Origin: Gentiana macrophylla
Taxonomy: Eukaryota; Streptophyta; Magnoliopsida; Gentianales; Gentianaceae
Direction of reading: 5' to 3'
Assembly (NCBI GenBank): GCA_026214975.1
Contig: CM047810.1
Coordinates: 38,805,280 to 38,869,279, forward strand
DNA: 64,000 nucleotides
Below are positions 10,880-21,965 of this stretch, in pieces. The stretch's first letter is position 1. Each line of letters begins with the position of its first letter. The position numbers and the translations under genes were made by a program. The notes beneath the pieces were generated by a model. The model made no database searches, was not told the DNA's origin, and saw only the letters and a program-made list of their open reading frames with translations.

Positions 10880-11912
10880 TACCGCGGGTTTGATTTCCCC
10901 TTAGATGGGGTTCGGCTGACCTAATTAATTGCGATTTAGATGAAAAGACAGATCATGAATTAAATTTATAAAAAAGATATAAGAAATTTATGCAATACAA
11001 ATAAATCCAAAAACGTAATCCCATTGGAAAAAAATTATAATACAACCACGGTAGGAAACTTGTATCAATTGGAATACATTACAACTATTTATTTTTAACA
11101 TCTCATACACGATAAAAATATAATATGTGATAAAAATAAAAATGAGAAATTCTAACGGAGGCCACCTGGTACAAATTTTCTACAACCATTACCATAAATT
11201 TAGATCCAATTATAAACTTAAATGCTTGCTTAACTCGGCTCAAAACCTGCATTTCGTGTCTTTCCTGAAGCTTATCCATAATAATTAATTATATCGTGTT
11301 TACTTAAATGCAACTAACCCCAATTAAATTAATTAAAAGGGAAGAAAAATATTGTTAATCTTGGTAGAATCCAGATATATGTCTATCAGCATGCATGCAT
11401 GCATTATGAGCTTAATGATTCCTTTACCAACTGTACCGCTTAATTAATCAATACTAGTAGATAATTAATTATAACTTAAAATAATAGAAATGGGTATCAA
11501 AATTGGAATATGATCCCTAAAGAAATGGATTGCGATGCGATGCAATGCTTTTAGTCTTTAGGCGAATACATTACTGCATTATTACACATATACAATGAAT
11601 GTTCCAAATCGATCTACTGCACTATTAAACATGCACAACGATAAAACATCTCATGAAAACAAAAAATTTAGCATAAAACTAGCTAGGTCATTATAGCAAC
11701 ACGTGCACCCTCGTTTTTTCTTTCTTTAAGGGCATGTATAATTGTTCAAGCTCTTTTCCAATGGCATTTTACATTAAATGACTCAAAATATCCCACATGC
11801 AATCACATTTCATCACATCTTCAATCCAATTCATATTGTATAATTGTTTATTGGAAAGCCTATACTTGTTGAAAATATTTAGGAAGAAATACATACTAAA
11901 GAAGAAAAATAT

Positions 11913-11946
<34 letters not shown>

Positions 11947-12410
11947 GGTTTTAGTGTTTTCTTACGTAGGAGAAAGACGATGAATCGTGAAAGTGGATGT
12001 GGGCAGGGTCCGCAGGGACACAACCACATCCCCTCCAAAATATATATGATGTCAAATTTTAAGCTATTATGTACTTTTAGTCTTAAACCAATGTGAAATT
12101 ACAAGGGGAAAAAAAAAAAAAAAAACCTTTTTCAATGTCTAATTTAAAGATACTGTATCTGCCCTACACATTAGAATGGTCTTATTTATGGAGATAACTT
12201 ATTTAAAAGTGCAAGCCCAAGCGAAGGGGAAAGCGAAGGCCTTCCAGACAGGCCATATATTCCTTGACTTGGGAATTGAGGAACTTCAGACGTGGAAGAA
12301 ATATTTATTTATTGTATATGTTCTTTTCCAAGATCATCATTTCAGAATTTGATCTCGTTCATTAATCATCACTTGCCAAACCAGCCCTAAGGAAAAAAAA
12401 AAAAATAATA
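10880..12410. other. No gene recognised; AT-rich with homopolymer runs
   Basis: Contains a T run at about 11919-11946 and A runs at about 12110-12125 and 12392-12405. Short open frames here are translated low-complexity sequence. Confidence 0.4.
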
Positions 12411-12950
12411 CCTCTGCTCCATAAAAAATATCTATTTTTTGTAGTGTATATAGATTAAGAAAACAATTAATATGTTGCATTTTCAATAGTGATGGACATA
12501 TATGCCCTATCACGTAATAAATACTCCTCCGCTTCACAATAATCGGCGCATTCTTAAAAAATAATTTGTTCCATTTTATGTGAGGCAATACATTTTCCAA
12601 TACAACACTTATTGTGTTTTTATTTGATCTACCCCTATTTATTACACTATGAGATATAAAAAAGAAGGTCACTTTAATTATATACAAGGGCATTCTAGTC
12701 ATTTCATTGTAAAAGTTAATGCATTAACTCACATCCTTAATATGCGTGATTTTGGCAACTGCCTCAGATAAATTGGAACATAGGGAGTACTCTTTTGGAA
12801 TATGAAATGAATATATAAAAATTAAATGTTATGATAGGGGTATGTTTGTAAAAAGTGCATTAAATGATGTATTGGTTTTCTAAATATACACTTTTTATAG
12901 GACAATTCATTTTAGAAAAATGGACACTTTTTGTGGGTTGACGAAGGTAG
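12411..12950. mobile_element. Outer Stowaway-like MITE
   Basis: The left end CCTCTGCTCCATAAAAAATA pairs inverted with the right end (ACACTTTTTGTGGGTTGACGAAGGTAG), each flanked by TA. It is interrupted by a second MITE at 12524-12787. Confidence 0.6.
12524..12787. mobile_element. Inner Stowaway MITE nested in the MITE above
   Basis: The left end CTCCTCCGCTTCACAATAA is inverted at the right end (TTGGAACATAGGGAG), each flanked by TA. The size of about 264 bp is typical of Stowaway elements. Confidence 0.65.
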
Positions 12951-13084
12951 TACTTGATAATGTCGGAATTATCACAAACAATATTACGCAGTGGATATCT
13001 AGCTAATTAGGTATCAATTTGTATGTTTTATGTCATTTAGTCTCAAGAACAATATGAAGATCAAATATAATAAAAATGGGGTGT

Positions 13085-13582
13085 TTTGGGGGGATTATTG
13101 CCGAGCCGAGGTGGATGCCCACGTATCCTTGAATGTAAGGGATCAAGCCAATTATCACGTAGTTCTTGGTGTGTGAGGGGAAATCGCTATTTATAGATGA
13201 CATAGTCAGTGTTTACAGGAGGGAGGTAAAATATGTGTGTCGGCGGGCGAGCTTCGATAGGCGGGCTTATGTTGAGGCCGCTGCGAGCTCCGCGCTGGTG
13301 ACTGCTCGTGTGTTTGCTTAACTGGTTAGGCTTTGTCCGAGCAAATGGCGAGGTGAGGGAGAGCTAGTCTGCCCCTGGTATCTGAGTTGAATTGCATGCG
13401 GGTTGACCGTCTTCTGTCTCGGCATATCGTGAGAGCTTGCAAAGGTGTGAGGCGGGCTCTATTCCTTTGGTGTGACTCGGCCTACGACGGGTGAGCTAGC
13501 TAGGCCGCGAGCTTGATCCTTTGTTGGGCTTATGTATGGGCCAGTCTTCGGATTCGCGGGCTGTTTGTCGGGCTTGACATAT
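13085..13582. mobile_element. GC-rich LTR-like fragment
   Basis: Base composition jumps from about 30% to well over 50% GC between these points and falls back abruptly. A TATA-like CTATTTATAG sits at 13190. The sequence has repeated GGCGGGC and GGCGAGC words and no real frame. It resembles the LTR promoter part of a GC-rich Ty3-type element. Ends and family are not certain. Confidence 0.35.
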
Positions 13583-14350
13583 CAATACCACATCCGTCCC
13601 AAAATGTAAGTCCAACTAAATTTTTGGTTTTGTCCAATAATTTAACCCCATTTCGAATACTAATAAACCATTTATTACAATTTTCTCCATTTGCCCCTCA
13701 ATTATTATAGGTGAGTTCTATCGGCACCACGAAATAACTATCGGTACCCTTTAATTTATTATTTTTCATTCACTTTTCCACACCACAAAATAACTATCGG
13801 CACCACCTGAAATAATAACTTTTAAAAACCGTACGCTTTAGTCCTTCATGTTGTAAAAATTAAACAATTTAGTCCCTAATGTTTAACTTTTACCCCTACA
13901 CTTTTTAAAAATCATTTAGCTTCCCTTACATCTTCTAACTTCACCACATTACTTCTCATTTTTTTTCATTTCAAACAAACTTCATCACCCTAAGAATTTC
14001 GCCGGAATTCTCGTCGGAAAAGACGCTGGAGAAGATCAAATTGAGCTGGAAAACCACAAGTGAAGCTAAGAACAACACCACTTTGAACCAAATCATGTAA
14101 GTATCTTGTTTTGTTGCATTTCAGTGGTAATTTGGTAGAAATGGAAGGCAGCCGGAGTAATTTTTTTTCGATTTTTAATGGAGTAATAATCGAAGGTTTT
14201 CATTCCGATTTTTAATGGAGTAATTTGTTCCATTGAAATGTGTATTTGTTGTTGGTTGAAATCAGGTTGAAATCAGAGGTTTTAAAGGTGTTTTTCGTTC
14301 AACCGGCCGTTTTCCGATCAGAGGTTTGGGGAAGATGACCGGGTGCTTAA

Positions 14351-14590
14351 AACGTCAGTGACAGTGACGTTTTAATGCGGATGAAACATCAGCACGGCTG
14401 ACGTTTAAGTCATACAAACCCACTAGGGTAACATGTTCCTTCCTCGGTGAGGGTGACGTTTATCTCGTACTCAGAACGTCGGAGTGGAGGACGTTCTACT
14501 TAACGTCAACTTTGGTGACGTCTTAGACTATCACGAACGTCAACAATTATGACGTTACTGTGTTAATGTAATGTCGCACTTCCTGACGTT
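14351..14590. repeat. Left array of 21-bp dyads (consensus AACGTC-N9-GACGTT)
   Basis: Six clear 21-bp units start at 14351, 14385, 14475, 14502, 14536 and 14570, with a degenerate seventh at about 14440. Each has AACGTC (or AACATC, AATGTC) and, after 9 bp, GACGTT or GACGTC. Most start-to-start steps are 34-35 bp, about three helix turns; one is 27 and one is 55 (34+21). The N9 spacers differ from unit to unit while the half-sites are kept. Confidence 0.85.
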
Positions 14591-15321
14591 ATGTGCTGAA
14601 TTTCACTATAATACATAACAACTTTGAATTAATGTGTTTCTTGACTTTGTAAACAACTGTCCACCAATTATGAATTAGTGTACTTCTTCACATTGTCAAT
14701 AACTTTCCAACTATGAATTTTGGCCATGTAAATTGAGTTAAAATGAAATGTATAATTAATCTAGTTACATTTTTACTCATGATAGGGGTCTTAAAATCAA
14801 ATTTTTGTTATGTAAGTGTGTTTTGCCCATTATGTATGTTGTGTGGACCTGATAATATAAGGCGTGAGATTTTTTTGCTTTAACAGATTGGGATATCTTA
14901 CAAACCCTTGGGATCTCTTTGCTGTTTTTGTAGACTGGCTTACCTGAATTAGTTACATTAAGAAATGACCAATGATATTCATTTGTTAATATCTCACATA
15001 AGTTGATATGCCAAGGATATCCATTTCTTAATGGACTGATTCAGGCTAGCCATTATCTACGTAAAAAGGCCTGATGTCCTCCTCACTTTGAAAATTAGGA
15101 GTCTATCGACGAACAATTAAATGAACTTCAGGTATTAAAACAACACTTGTTGATCGTAGAAGAACTTCAGGTATGTAGTATGGATTAAGATACTAGTCCT
15201 GTCTTGTGTGATTGGTTTTGTTTGGCTTGAGTATATATGATGTCTTGTTTTGGATTGGCAAGCGTACTGATTATAATTCAAATTCTGATTACTCATTCAT
15301 TTTTAATCTACAGTGAAGCAA

Positions 15322-16186
15322 ATGGATATTGATCGTTTCTTTAAAGTTCTTGTTGGCGGTTTCGCGACAAGTTTGGTAAGTCATTATTAATTAACTTATA
15401 TTTTTATCACTTATATAATGATTGAACAAACGTGATATGTTTCTTTTTTCATAGACACCACCTCCAGCATACGTTAATAAATTGAACAACACACTGAGGA
15501 ACCTAGATAGGGCCATTCTCAAAAGCCGATTAGGGACATAAGAAGTGAGGGTTGGAGCCGCAGACAATGGACTTCTTCGTTTCTTTGGGGAAGGTTGGGA
15601 GGAGTATGTGGCCGCTCATGACTTGAATGAGAGGGAGTTTATAGTGTTTGAACATATGGGGATTTCACTTTCGACTATATTGTCTTTGGATCACACTTCC
15701 CATGAGAAGACTTTTTCTGAGTCCGAGAGCGAAGAAGAGGATGCAGATGATGATGCTGGTGCAGGTAACCAAAATCCCCATTTTCAGACGATGCTTGCAA
15801 ACTGGGCACTTTCACATGGTTATGTGGTGAGATATGTTAAAATCTTTTTAGTTGTTTTCTTGTTTTATCTTTTTTCCTCATTGCACTTTCTAACAGTATT
15901 TACATTTGTTTGTGATTTATAGAAGATTCCAATGCCATTTGCTAGAACAAACGACATGTTGCGAAACAAGACCGTGGAACTGCGAAGTGCCACAAGGGGA
16001 ATCATAGCCTGCTAGAATTGTAGATTCGGTCGCAAACTATCAACAAGTTCGTTTAAGCGGGTTGAATGATTTCATTAGGACAATGATCTAAATGTTGGAG
16101 ATAAATGCAGCTTTGAAGTCGTTGATCAACCTAGAGAAAATCACGTCGTGTTTAATGTGGGGTTTATCAAACGTCCAAGATCTTAA
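15322..16186 (+). pseudogene. Two-B3-domain (REM-like) DNA-binding protein gene, decayed
   Basis: Three exons splice in frame with GT..AG introns: 15322-15375, 15455-15826 and 15923-16186. Exon 1 starts MDIDRFFKVLVGGF, the first strand of a B3 domain. Exon 2 continues with PPAYVNKLNN, AILKSRLGT, an in-frame TAA where B3 proteins usually have Trp, then DNGLLRFFGEGWEEYVAAHD and FIVFEHMG, ending in an acidic Ser/Glu/Asp linker. Exon 3 begins KIPMPFARTNDMLRNKTVEL and, after frame changes and stops, ends with NDLNVGDKCSFEVV and GFIKRPRS, a second B3 domain. B3 proteins of the REM group bind DNA in the nucleus. The gene lies between the two dyad arrays, so it was carried by the element. The stop at the Trp position and the exon 3 frameshifts make it a pseudogene unless other copies are intact. 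Confidence 0.82.
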
Positions 16187-16466
16187 AAATAGTTCCATCA
16201 AAATTCTTCTGGATTACTTTTGGGTCATTGTTACTGTATGTTGTGTGGATTACTCTTGACTTACTTTTGGATTATTTTGAATATGTCTGGATCGGTTTCA
16301 CATTTTCATGGTATTATGTTTTATTTAATTTTGGATTAATTGTTTGAATTAATTTGTTTTTATGATTTTTGATTGTATTAATTTTGATTGTACATTTGTG
16401 TTTGGGTGATTGTTTGTATCATGTTTGGATGATGCAAAAACACACAAATATTTTCAGTGGCCTATA

Positions 16467-16774
16467 AACATCACTCATTGTAACGTTGGTATCGCAAAAC
16501 CAACGTTAGGTACGCCGACGAATGCCACATTTTTTAACCAACGTTAACAAATCCGATGTTTGTTTGCAAGACCGACGTCCCAAAGGATGCCGTTTAACAA
16601 ACATAAAATCATTAAGTTCTGGAGACAAAAACGTCGGGAGTAGTGACGTCTATCTTTGGTTCCAACGTCAGAGTTGGTGGCGTTATAGCAGCAACAAAAT
16701 ATTCATTTCTATACTAAAAGACGTCACCAAGTCTGATGTTTATTGTACATACGAACGTCAGTTGTACTGACGTT
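16467..16774. repeat. Right array of 21-bp dyads
   Basis: Units of the left-array type start at 16467, 16502, 16540, 16574, 16630, 16664, 16720 and 16754, with degenerate ones near 16600 and 16693. Every unit is 21 bp with 6-bp arms and a 9-bp centre. The last is a perfect dyad (AACGTCAGT..ACTGACGTT). Steps of 34-38 bp dominate. Several units here use AACGTT or GACGTC as arms, so the half-site is close to an ACGT core. Confidence 0.85.
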
Positions 16775-17253
16775 GGGTTGGATGCCGGACGGAAAATCCA
16801 ATCGCGATCGGAAAACTCTAAAAAACTTCATTTTCCCTTAATTAATGGTGTTTCATGCCATGGAATATGATTTTTGATTCCATTTTGCTTCCATATTGTT
16901 TGAAAATGATATTTGGGTGAAAAAGGTTGGAGTATATGAAATGAATTTTGATGAAAAAGAATGTTGAAAAAGATGAAGATGAATTTTGATGATGAAGAAT
17001 GTTGAAGAAGATGAAAATGAATGTTGATGATGAAGAAACCTGTAGAGGATGAAGATGTGAAGATGAAGATGAAGATGGAGATGAATGTTGTTTATGGTGG
17101 TGCCAATAAAGGAATAAATATAGATGATAATTTGGATGAAAAATTAAGTTTGTGGTTTGTTATTGATATAAGTTAATAATTTTGGATTATAATGTTTAAT
17201 TTAAATAATCAAAGGACTAAATTGTATTTTTTAAAATTTGTGGTATAAAGAGT

Positions 17254-17254
<1 letters not shown>

Positions 17255-17304
<50 letters not shown>
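17255..17304. repeat. 50-bp T run
   Basis: An uninterrupted poly-T run lies just inside the right end of the TIR element. It may be a slippage product and may vary between individuals. Confidence 0.9.
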
Positions 17305-17305
<1 letters not shown>

Positions 17306-17586
17306 TTGTGCTTCAAGTAAAAAAAATAATACAAATAATATGGTGGTGCCAAAAGCAATTTATAGGGTGCCGGAAGTATTCGTGGTGCCACAATCAATTT
17401 CATGGTGCCGCTAGAACCCACCTTATATATATCACCCACTTTTCACTACTTTCCATTAATAACAATGAAAATTTTAGATTTTTCCATCAAAATTTACGAC
17501 ACATAACAAATTTAATCAATCTTCTTAATATGTTAAAAGAATCCAAAAAAACATATATTTTGGGACGGATGTAGTACATTATATTA

Positions 17587-17850
17587 CTTCATCCGTTCAT
17601 ATTTAACTGTCAAAGTTGTCAAAAAATACACATATTAAGGAGAGTAATTAATGCTTTGACTTGACATCAAAATGACAATAACACCCCTTAAATATAATTA
17701 ATGCAATGTTGTTTTCATTCTCTCACCCCTTAATAAATAAGGTTAGATGTTGAAAATACAATAAACAATGCTTTGGAAATGTAACTACGACAGATAAAAA
17801 GAAAATTTTATTTTTGACAACTATGACAGTTAAATAGAAATGGATGGAAT
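17587..17850. mobile_element. Stowaway-like MITE
   Basis: The left end CTTCATCCGTTCATATTTAA and its subterminal TGTCAAAGTTGTCAAAAA are inverted at TTTTTGACAACTATGACAGT and the right end AAATGGATGGAAT. Length about 264 bp; TA at the left edge. Confidence 0.7.
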
Positions 17851-17921
17851 ATTAATGTATTGGTCAAACAACGAAGCAGAATGCTTGAGATTGAGAATAT
17901 GCATAACGATATTAAGAATTA

Positions 17922-18628
17922 CTACCTCCGTCACAAATTGTAAATCCGTTTAGATTGTTTTCATATAGATTAAGAAAGAGTTAAGTTCATTAATTTTGAT
18001 GGTAAAAATTTAGAATACCTTTTGACTCTAATTAAAGCATTGACAATGGCTCAATTATCTACACTCCAAACAACCACTTCACACTTTTTATACGTAAACT
18101 GCACACAGTAGCTCAATGAAACACATCAGTAGGTATATAAATGTGGATGTGAGAGTGAATATATCCCCACCCACTCCCACACTCTGTGCACGGTTTTAAA
18201 AAAAATCATTTGCAAATGAATAGTTCATAATAATACACTTATTTTGTCATTTTCTTTTCCATTGTGCAGTTGTGCACGGTTTCCCTTGTGTTGTTGTTTT
18301 TATTTTTATTTTTTATTTATTTATTTTACTTTTGGTGATGCCACATGAGATATTTTAAAGTGTGGAAAACAACACCATTGGAGTGAATAAAGTGTATTAT
18401 ATTATATAAAAAAATTATTTTAGCTTTTTTTATTTTATTTTATACATTTTGCCATGACCACATGCATCTATAGTTGATACTCTAATAGTTGTAAAGTAGG
18501 TGAATGCATAATAAATTAGGGGTAAAAAAAAGAAAAATATAATAAATGTTCTATTGGCATTCTAAATTGATTTATATTATGAGATAAATTCCAAAAGTTA
18601 AACTGACATACATTTTGAAACGTAGTAG
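17922..18628. mobile_element. Stowaway-like MITE with a nested MITE
   Basis: The left end CTACCTCCGTCACAAATTG (TA at 17920-17921) is inverted at the right end ACATTTTGAAACGTAGTAG (TA at 18629-18630). It holds an inner element at about 18034-18486. Confidence 0.55.
18034..18486. mobile_element. Inner MITE of the GCAT..CAATGG type
   Basis: AAAGCATTGACAATGGCTC at the left pairs inverted with ATCTATAGTTGATACTCT at the right. Ends of this kind are common on plant MITEs. Its family is not settled. Confidence 0.4.
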
Positions 18629-18744
18629 TACTTGAGAATTATTTCAAAATTTGATTAACTAATAAAGACTAATAATTCAAAATACAATTTCTAGGCAGCC
18701 ATTTTTTATCCTTGAAGTTGAATTGATTTTTTTTTTTTGAGGGA

Positions 18745-18999
18745 CAAACCCTTCCTATGCCAATTTTTAATATTCATATACCTGAGAATAGTTAAGCAAA
18801 GAACTATGTATACTATTGAAGATATTGATATAGTTTATATATAGCATTCTTCACACAAAATCATCATTTGGTTGTGACCGTCCGTATATATATATATATA
18901 TATATATATTTTTGGGGTACAAAATGAGAAATGCACGATGAGATGTTTAGAGTATAGACTTTACGTGAACATTAAATATATTTTATCCATATTATTAGA
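18745..18999. repeat. Direct repeat, copy 1 (about 250 bp)
   Basis: The sequence from CAAACCCTTCCTATGC to CCATATTATTAGA is repeated in the same orientation at 27932-28179 with only small differences, mainly in a TA run (about 18882-18910 here). It lies directly before the MULE remnant. Copy 2 lies directly after the Copia element. Confidence 0.9.
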
Positions 19000-19450
19000 T
19001 AACATGCGAATCGAAGGTAGACGGTAGGAAGGTTATCGGTTGCAATAACTTCAAGATAACATTGTACACTGAAACTCATACTTGTGGATTAGACAGATTA
19101 ACCAACAATCATGGCAAGCCACGCCCGCAGCTATAGGTCATTTCGTAAGGGAGAACCTCATCAAACTCGACAATAATTTCATAGCAAAACATTTAATAGT
19201 CGAGGTCAAAAGAGTATTCAACATAACAATGGATTATCAGAAAGCGTATCAATGTAGACAGAGAGCATTGGAATTAATCTGCGGAACCGTAAAATAATTA
19301 TATTTAAAGTTACCCGCTTACTTTTACATGTTGAAGAGTGAAAATCCTGAAACTATGACAGACATAAATGTTGATAATCTTGGCAGGTTAAAGTATTGTT
19401 ATATATATCTCGCACGCTCTCTCGCTCTCTGCATTTACGCGCATGACTAG
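19000..19450 (+). pseudogene. MULE (MuDR-type) transposase remnant
   Basis: A HTC motif (about 19077-19087) is followed, with frame changes, by VIGHFVRENLIKLDNNF, VEVKRVFNITMDYQKAY, RQRALELICGT, LPAYFYMLKSENP and LKYCYIYLA. This is the order seen in MuDR/FAR1-type transposases: end of the DNA-binding domain, linker, and the start of the MULE domain. The catalytic region after 19450 is absent, cut off before the Copia element at 19477. Confidence 0.8.
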
Positions 19451-19471
19451 AAGGTTGAATAAATGGCTAGG

Positions 19472-19476
19472 CCTTG
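19472..19476. repeat. Target duplication CCTTG, left
   Basis: CCTTG here and at 27915-27919 flank the Copia element exactly. Confidence 0.9.
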
Positions 19477-19621
19477 TGTTAAGTAATTTGTTGTTACTAC
19501 TGAGGGCATTTTAGTCTTTTATGTTTACTGGACATGTTGTTGCTAGATTCTGTTATATATTGTGTCTGTACCCCATAATCTAATATGATGATAAGATATT
19601 ATCTTCTACAAACTTCTCTCT
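19477..19621 (+). repeat. 5' LTR of the Copia element
   Basis: Starts TGTTAAGTAATTTG and ends CTTCTCTCT. It matches the 3' LTR with only a handful of substitutions (for example AAGTAAT/AAGTTAT, TGTCTGTACCCC/TGTTTGTACCAC). Confidence 0.93.
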
Positions 19622-19634
19622 TGGTATCGGAGCC
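19622..19634 (+). other. Primer binding site
   Basis: TGGTATCGGAGCC directly after the LTR is complementary to the 3' end of initiator-Met tRNA apart from the usual one-base variant. Confidence 0.88.
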
Positions 19635-19658
19635 AGGCTTGCCGGAACACCGCCGCCG

Positions 19659-21965
19659 GTGAAGTGTTCCTCCTTCAGAATGACCACCACTCCACCAACG
19701 AGCAGCCACCATGCTGCTGGCTCAGGGACTGAAAGCTCAGGAATACCAGCTTCCTCTCTCCCAAATACTGTGACAGCGAGCAACGTAGTCATTCCGACCG
19801 GTTGCTCAGGAATTTCAGCTACTCCGACCGTCAGCAATGTGGCCATTCCGATCTACATGCAATCTAGCTTATTCCCTACCACCGTTTTTTCGATGAGCTA
19901 TCCGAGATCTGATCTCCTTTCCACTGGTTTCATCCTAACATATCCTAATATTCCTCCATTACCGTCATTTGGATCTATTGGAAACTCAACTCCACCGTCC
20001 TTACCGTTTAGCAATAGCTTGAATCAACCGTGTAGCGTCAAACTCGAGCGAAACAATTATCTCCTCTGGAAATATGTGGTTCTTCCGATTATCAGAGGTC
20101 ACCGGTTAGAACACCATGTTTTGTTCGATGATCGGAGCTCCAGTGTCTCTCCTGCTAGTCTGCCTCCGTCTCCTTTTCGCCGTTTCCAGACTCAAGAAGA
20201 GTGGAATCTTACCGATCAACTGCTGATTGGATGGTTGATGGGCACCATGACTGAACAGGTGCTGCATGAAATTGTTGGGTGTACCTCTGCTAGAGAAATC
20301 TGGCTAAACCTTAAAACGCTATTCAATAGCCAATCTGAATCCCGTATGCTGGAATACAAAAGTGCCCTTACTAGAGCTACAAAAGGAGGCAAATCCATGG
20401 CCGATTATCTTGCTCAGATGAAATCTTACTCGGACAATCTGGAAGCTGCAGGGTATCCCATATCACGCTCAGAGCTCATACTGGCCACCTTGGGAGGTTT
20501 GAAGAAAGAGTATGAAGCTGTTATTGTTAATCTGACAGCTAGAGTGGGTTCATTAACATGGCAAGAGGTACAGTCGCAGTTGATCATTCATGAAAGACTT
20601 TTGGCCCGGTTCAATCAGGGCAATACTGCTGACTTTGGTATGAATCTTATGAATCCCAGTGCTAACTATGCTCACTCTGTGGGTGGAAATAGACCCAGAG
20701 GTGTCAGTCCAGGTCATAGTCCCTCTAATCCCTCCCAAAATTCAGGAACCAGAGGCAGGGGAGGTAGGAATAGAGGAAGGGGAGGCAGGAATACCAACTC
20801 TAACAATAGACCTGTGTGTCAATTGTGTGGAAAAAGTGGGCACACTGTGATAGCTTGTTGGCACAGGTTTGAGGAGGACTTTGTGCCTAGTACTAATTCT
20901 GGTGGTGGTAGACAAAATGCTGCTTTGATTGTTTCACCACAAACGGCTGTTGACTCCTCCTAGTACCTGGATAGTGGTGCTACCAACCACATAACGTCCG
21001 ACATCCACAACTTGCATCTTGCTTCAGATTACCCTGGCTCAGACACGATTGCAGTAGGAAATGGTGAGCTCCTAAACATTACTCACACTGGCAAATGTAT
21101 TCTACCTACACACACCACTGATCCTTTAAATTTGAATCATGCCTTATATGTTCCATCTATGACTAAAAACCTTGTTAGTGTTTCTCAGTTGACTTATGAT
21201 TATCCTGTCATAATTGAGTTTGATGATAAATTCTGTTATGTTAAGGACAAGGTCACAAGGAAGCTACTCCAAATAGGAGCTCTTAAGCATGGCTTATATC
21301 AAATTCCTATCACCAGAGATGTCACATCTAGAATTCCTTCCTACCAGTCTGTCAACCTGATCTCCCTTCACGCCAAGATTCCTCAAAGTACCAGTTTCAG
21401 TCAAGTTCAAAGTACTGCTCTTGTTGGTTCCTTTAATTTAGATAAAGACCTAAATGTCTGGCATAGGAGACTTGGTCATCCATCCAGACAAATTCTCAAT
21501 TCTGTTATGAGTTTATGTAAAACTTCCTTTAATGACAATCTTGAATTTTGTGAAGCTTGCCAGTGTGGCAAAGCTCATTCTCTACCTTATCCCAAATCTG
21601 ATTTTCATGCTGATTCTATGTTTGACTTGGTTTATACTGATGTGTGGGGCCCTGCCCCAATTAAATCCAGTGCTGGTTTCTCTTATTATGTATTGTTTGT
21701 TGATGACTTCTCTAGGTTTTCTTGGATATTTCCTATGAAACTAAATCTGAGGCTTTGTCTGTGTTTGTTTGCTTTAAAACCTTTGTTGAGAATAAGTTTA
21801 AAACTACCGTTAAGTGTGTTCAATCTGACTGGGGATGAGAGTTTAGAATCTTTGAACCCTTCCTTAAGGAGCATGGCATCCATTTTAGACACCCCTGTCC
21901 TCATTCTCATGGCCAGCAAGTTAGAGTGGAGAGAAAACACAGACATGTCACTGAGATGGGCCTGA
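19659..21965 (+). pseudogene. Copia gag, protease and integrase start (gag-pol part 1)
   Basis: The frame from 19659 (another ATG at 19680) gives a Ser/Thr/Pro-rich start, a UBN2-type gag region (WNLTDQLLIGWL and following, about 20200-20620), a Gly/Arg-rich stretch and the CCHC knuckle CQLCGKSGHTVIAC (about 20818-20860). A TAG at 20961-20963 stands where the Trp before the protease motif would be; the same frame continues with YLDSGATNHIT, the Copia protease site. The integrase zinc part (WHRRLGHPS, CEACQCGKAH) and first catalytic Asp (YTDVWGPAP) follow. A one-base loss near 21735 shifts the frame, and a second point stop falls in the DWG-EF segment. Confidence 0.9.

Larger units (their letters stand above)
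13710..17422 (+). mobile_element. Unassigned 3.7-kb TIR element carrying a B3 gene and dyad arrays
   Basis: The left end GGTGAGTTCTATCGGCACCA is inverted at the right end TGGTGCCGCTAGAACCCACC (23 of about 26 bp). TTATA flanks both ends (13705-13709, 17423-17427), a possible 5-bp duplication in low-complexity DNA. Related GGTGCC/GGCACC words repeat inside both ends (about 13770-13805, 17340-17375). Inside are two arrays of a 21-bp dyad (14351-14590, 16467-16774) on either side of a spliced two-B3-domain gene remnant. There is no recognisable transposase, so it would be non-autonomous. The ends are not CACTA, and the duplication is not the 8 bp of hAT or the 9 bp of MULE. A MULE or hAT relative with an obscured duplication is the main alternative. 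Confidence 0.65.
13588..17574. mobile_element. Stowaway-like MITE split by a larger DNA element
   Basis: The left end CCACATCCGTCCCAAAATGTA (TA at 13586-13587) is inverted at the right end ATATTTTGGGACGGATGTAG (TA at 17575-17576). Without the insertion at 13710-17422 the MITE would be about 275 bp, a normal Stowaway size. This fixes the order of events: MITE first, large element second. Confidence 0.7.

Noticed and set aside
14351..16774. CRISPR-like array (regular repeats and variable spacers)
   Set aside because: The window is a plant nuclear genome, the units are short dyads with 6-bp arms, there are no cas genes, and the arrays are symmetrical about a transposon cargo.
17209..17439. Minus-strand frame with a long Lys run
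   Set aside because: The Lys run is the translated T run at 17255-17304.
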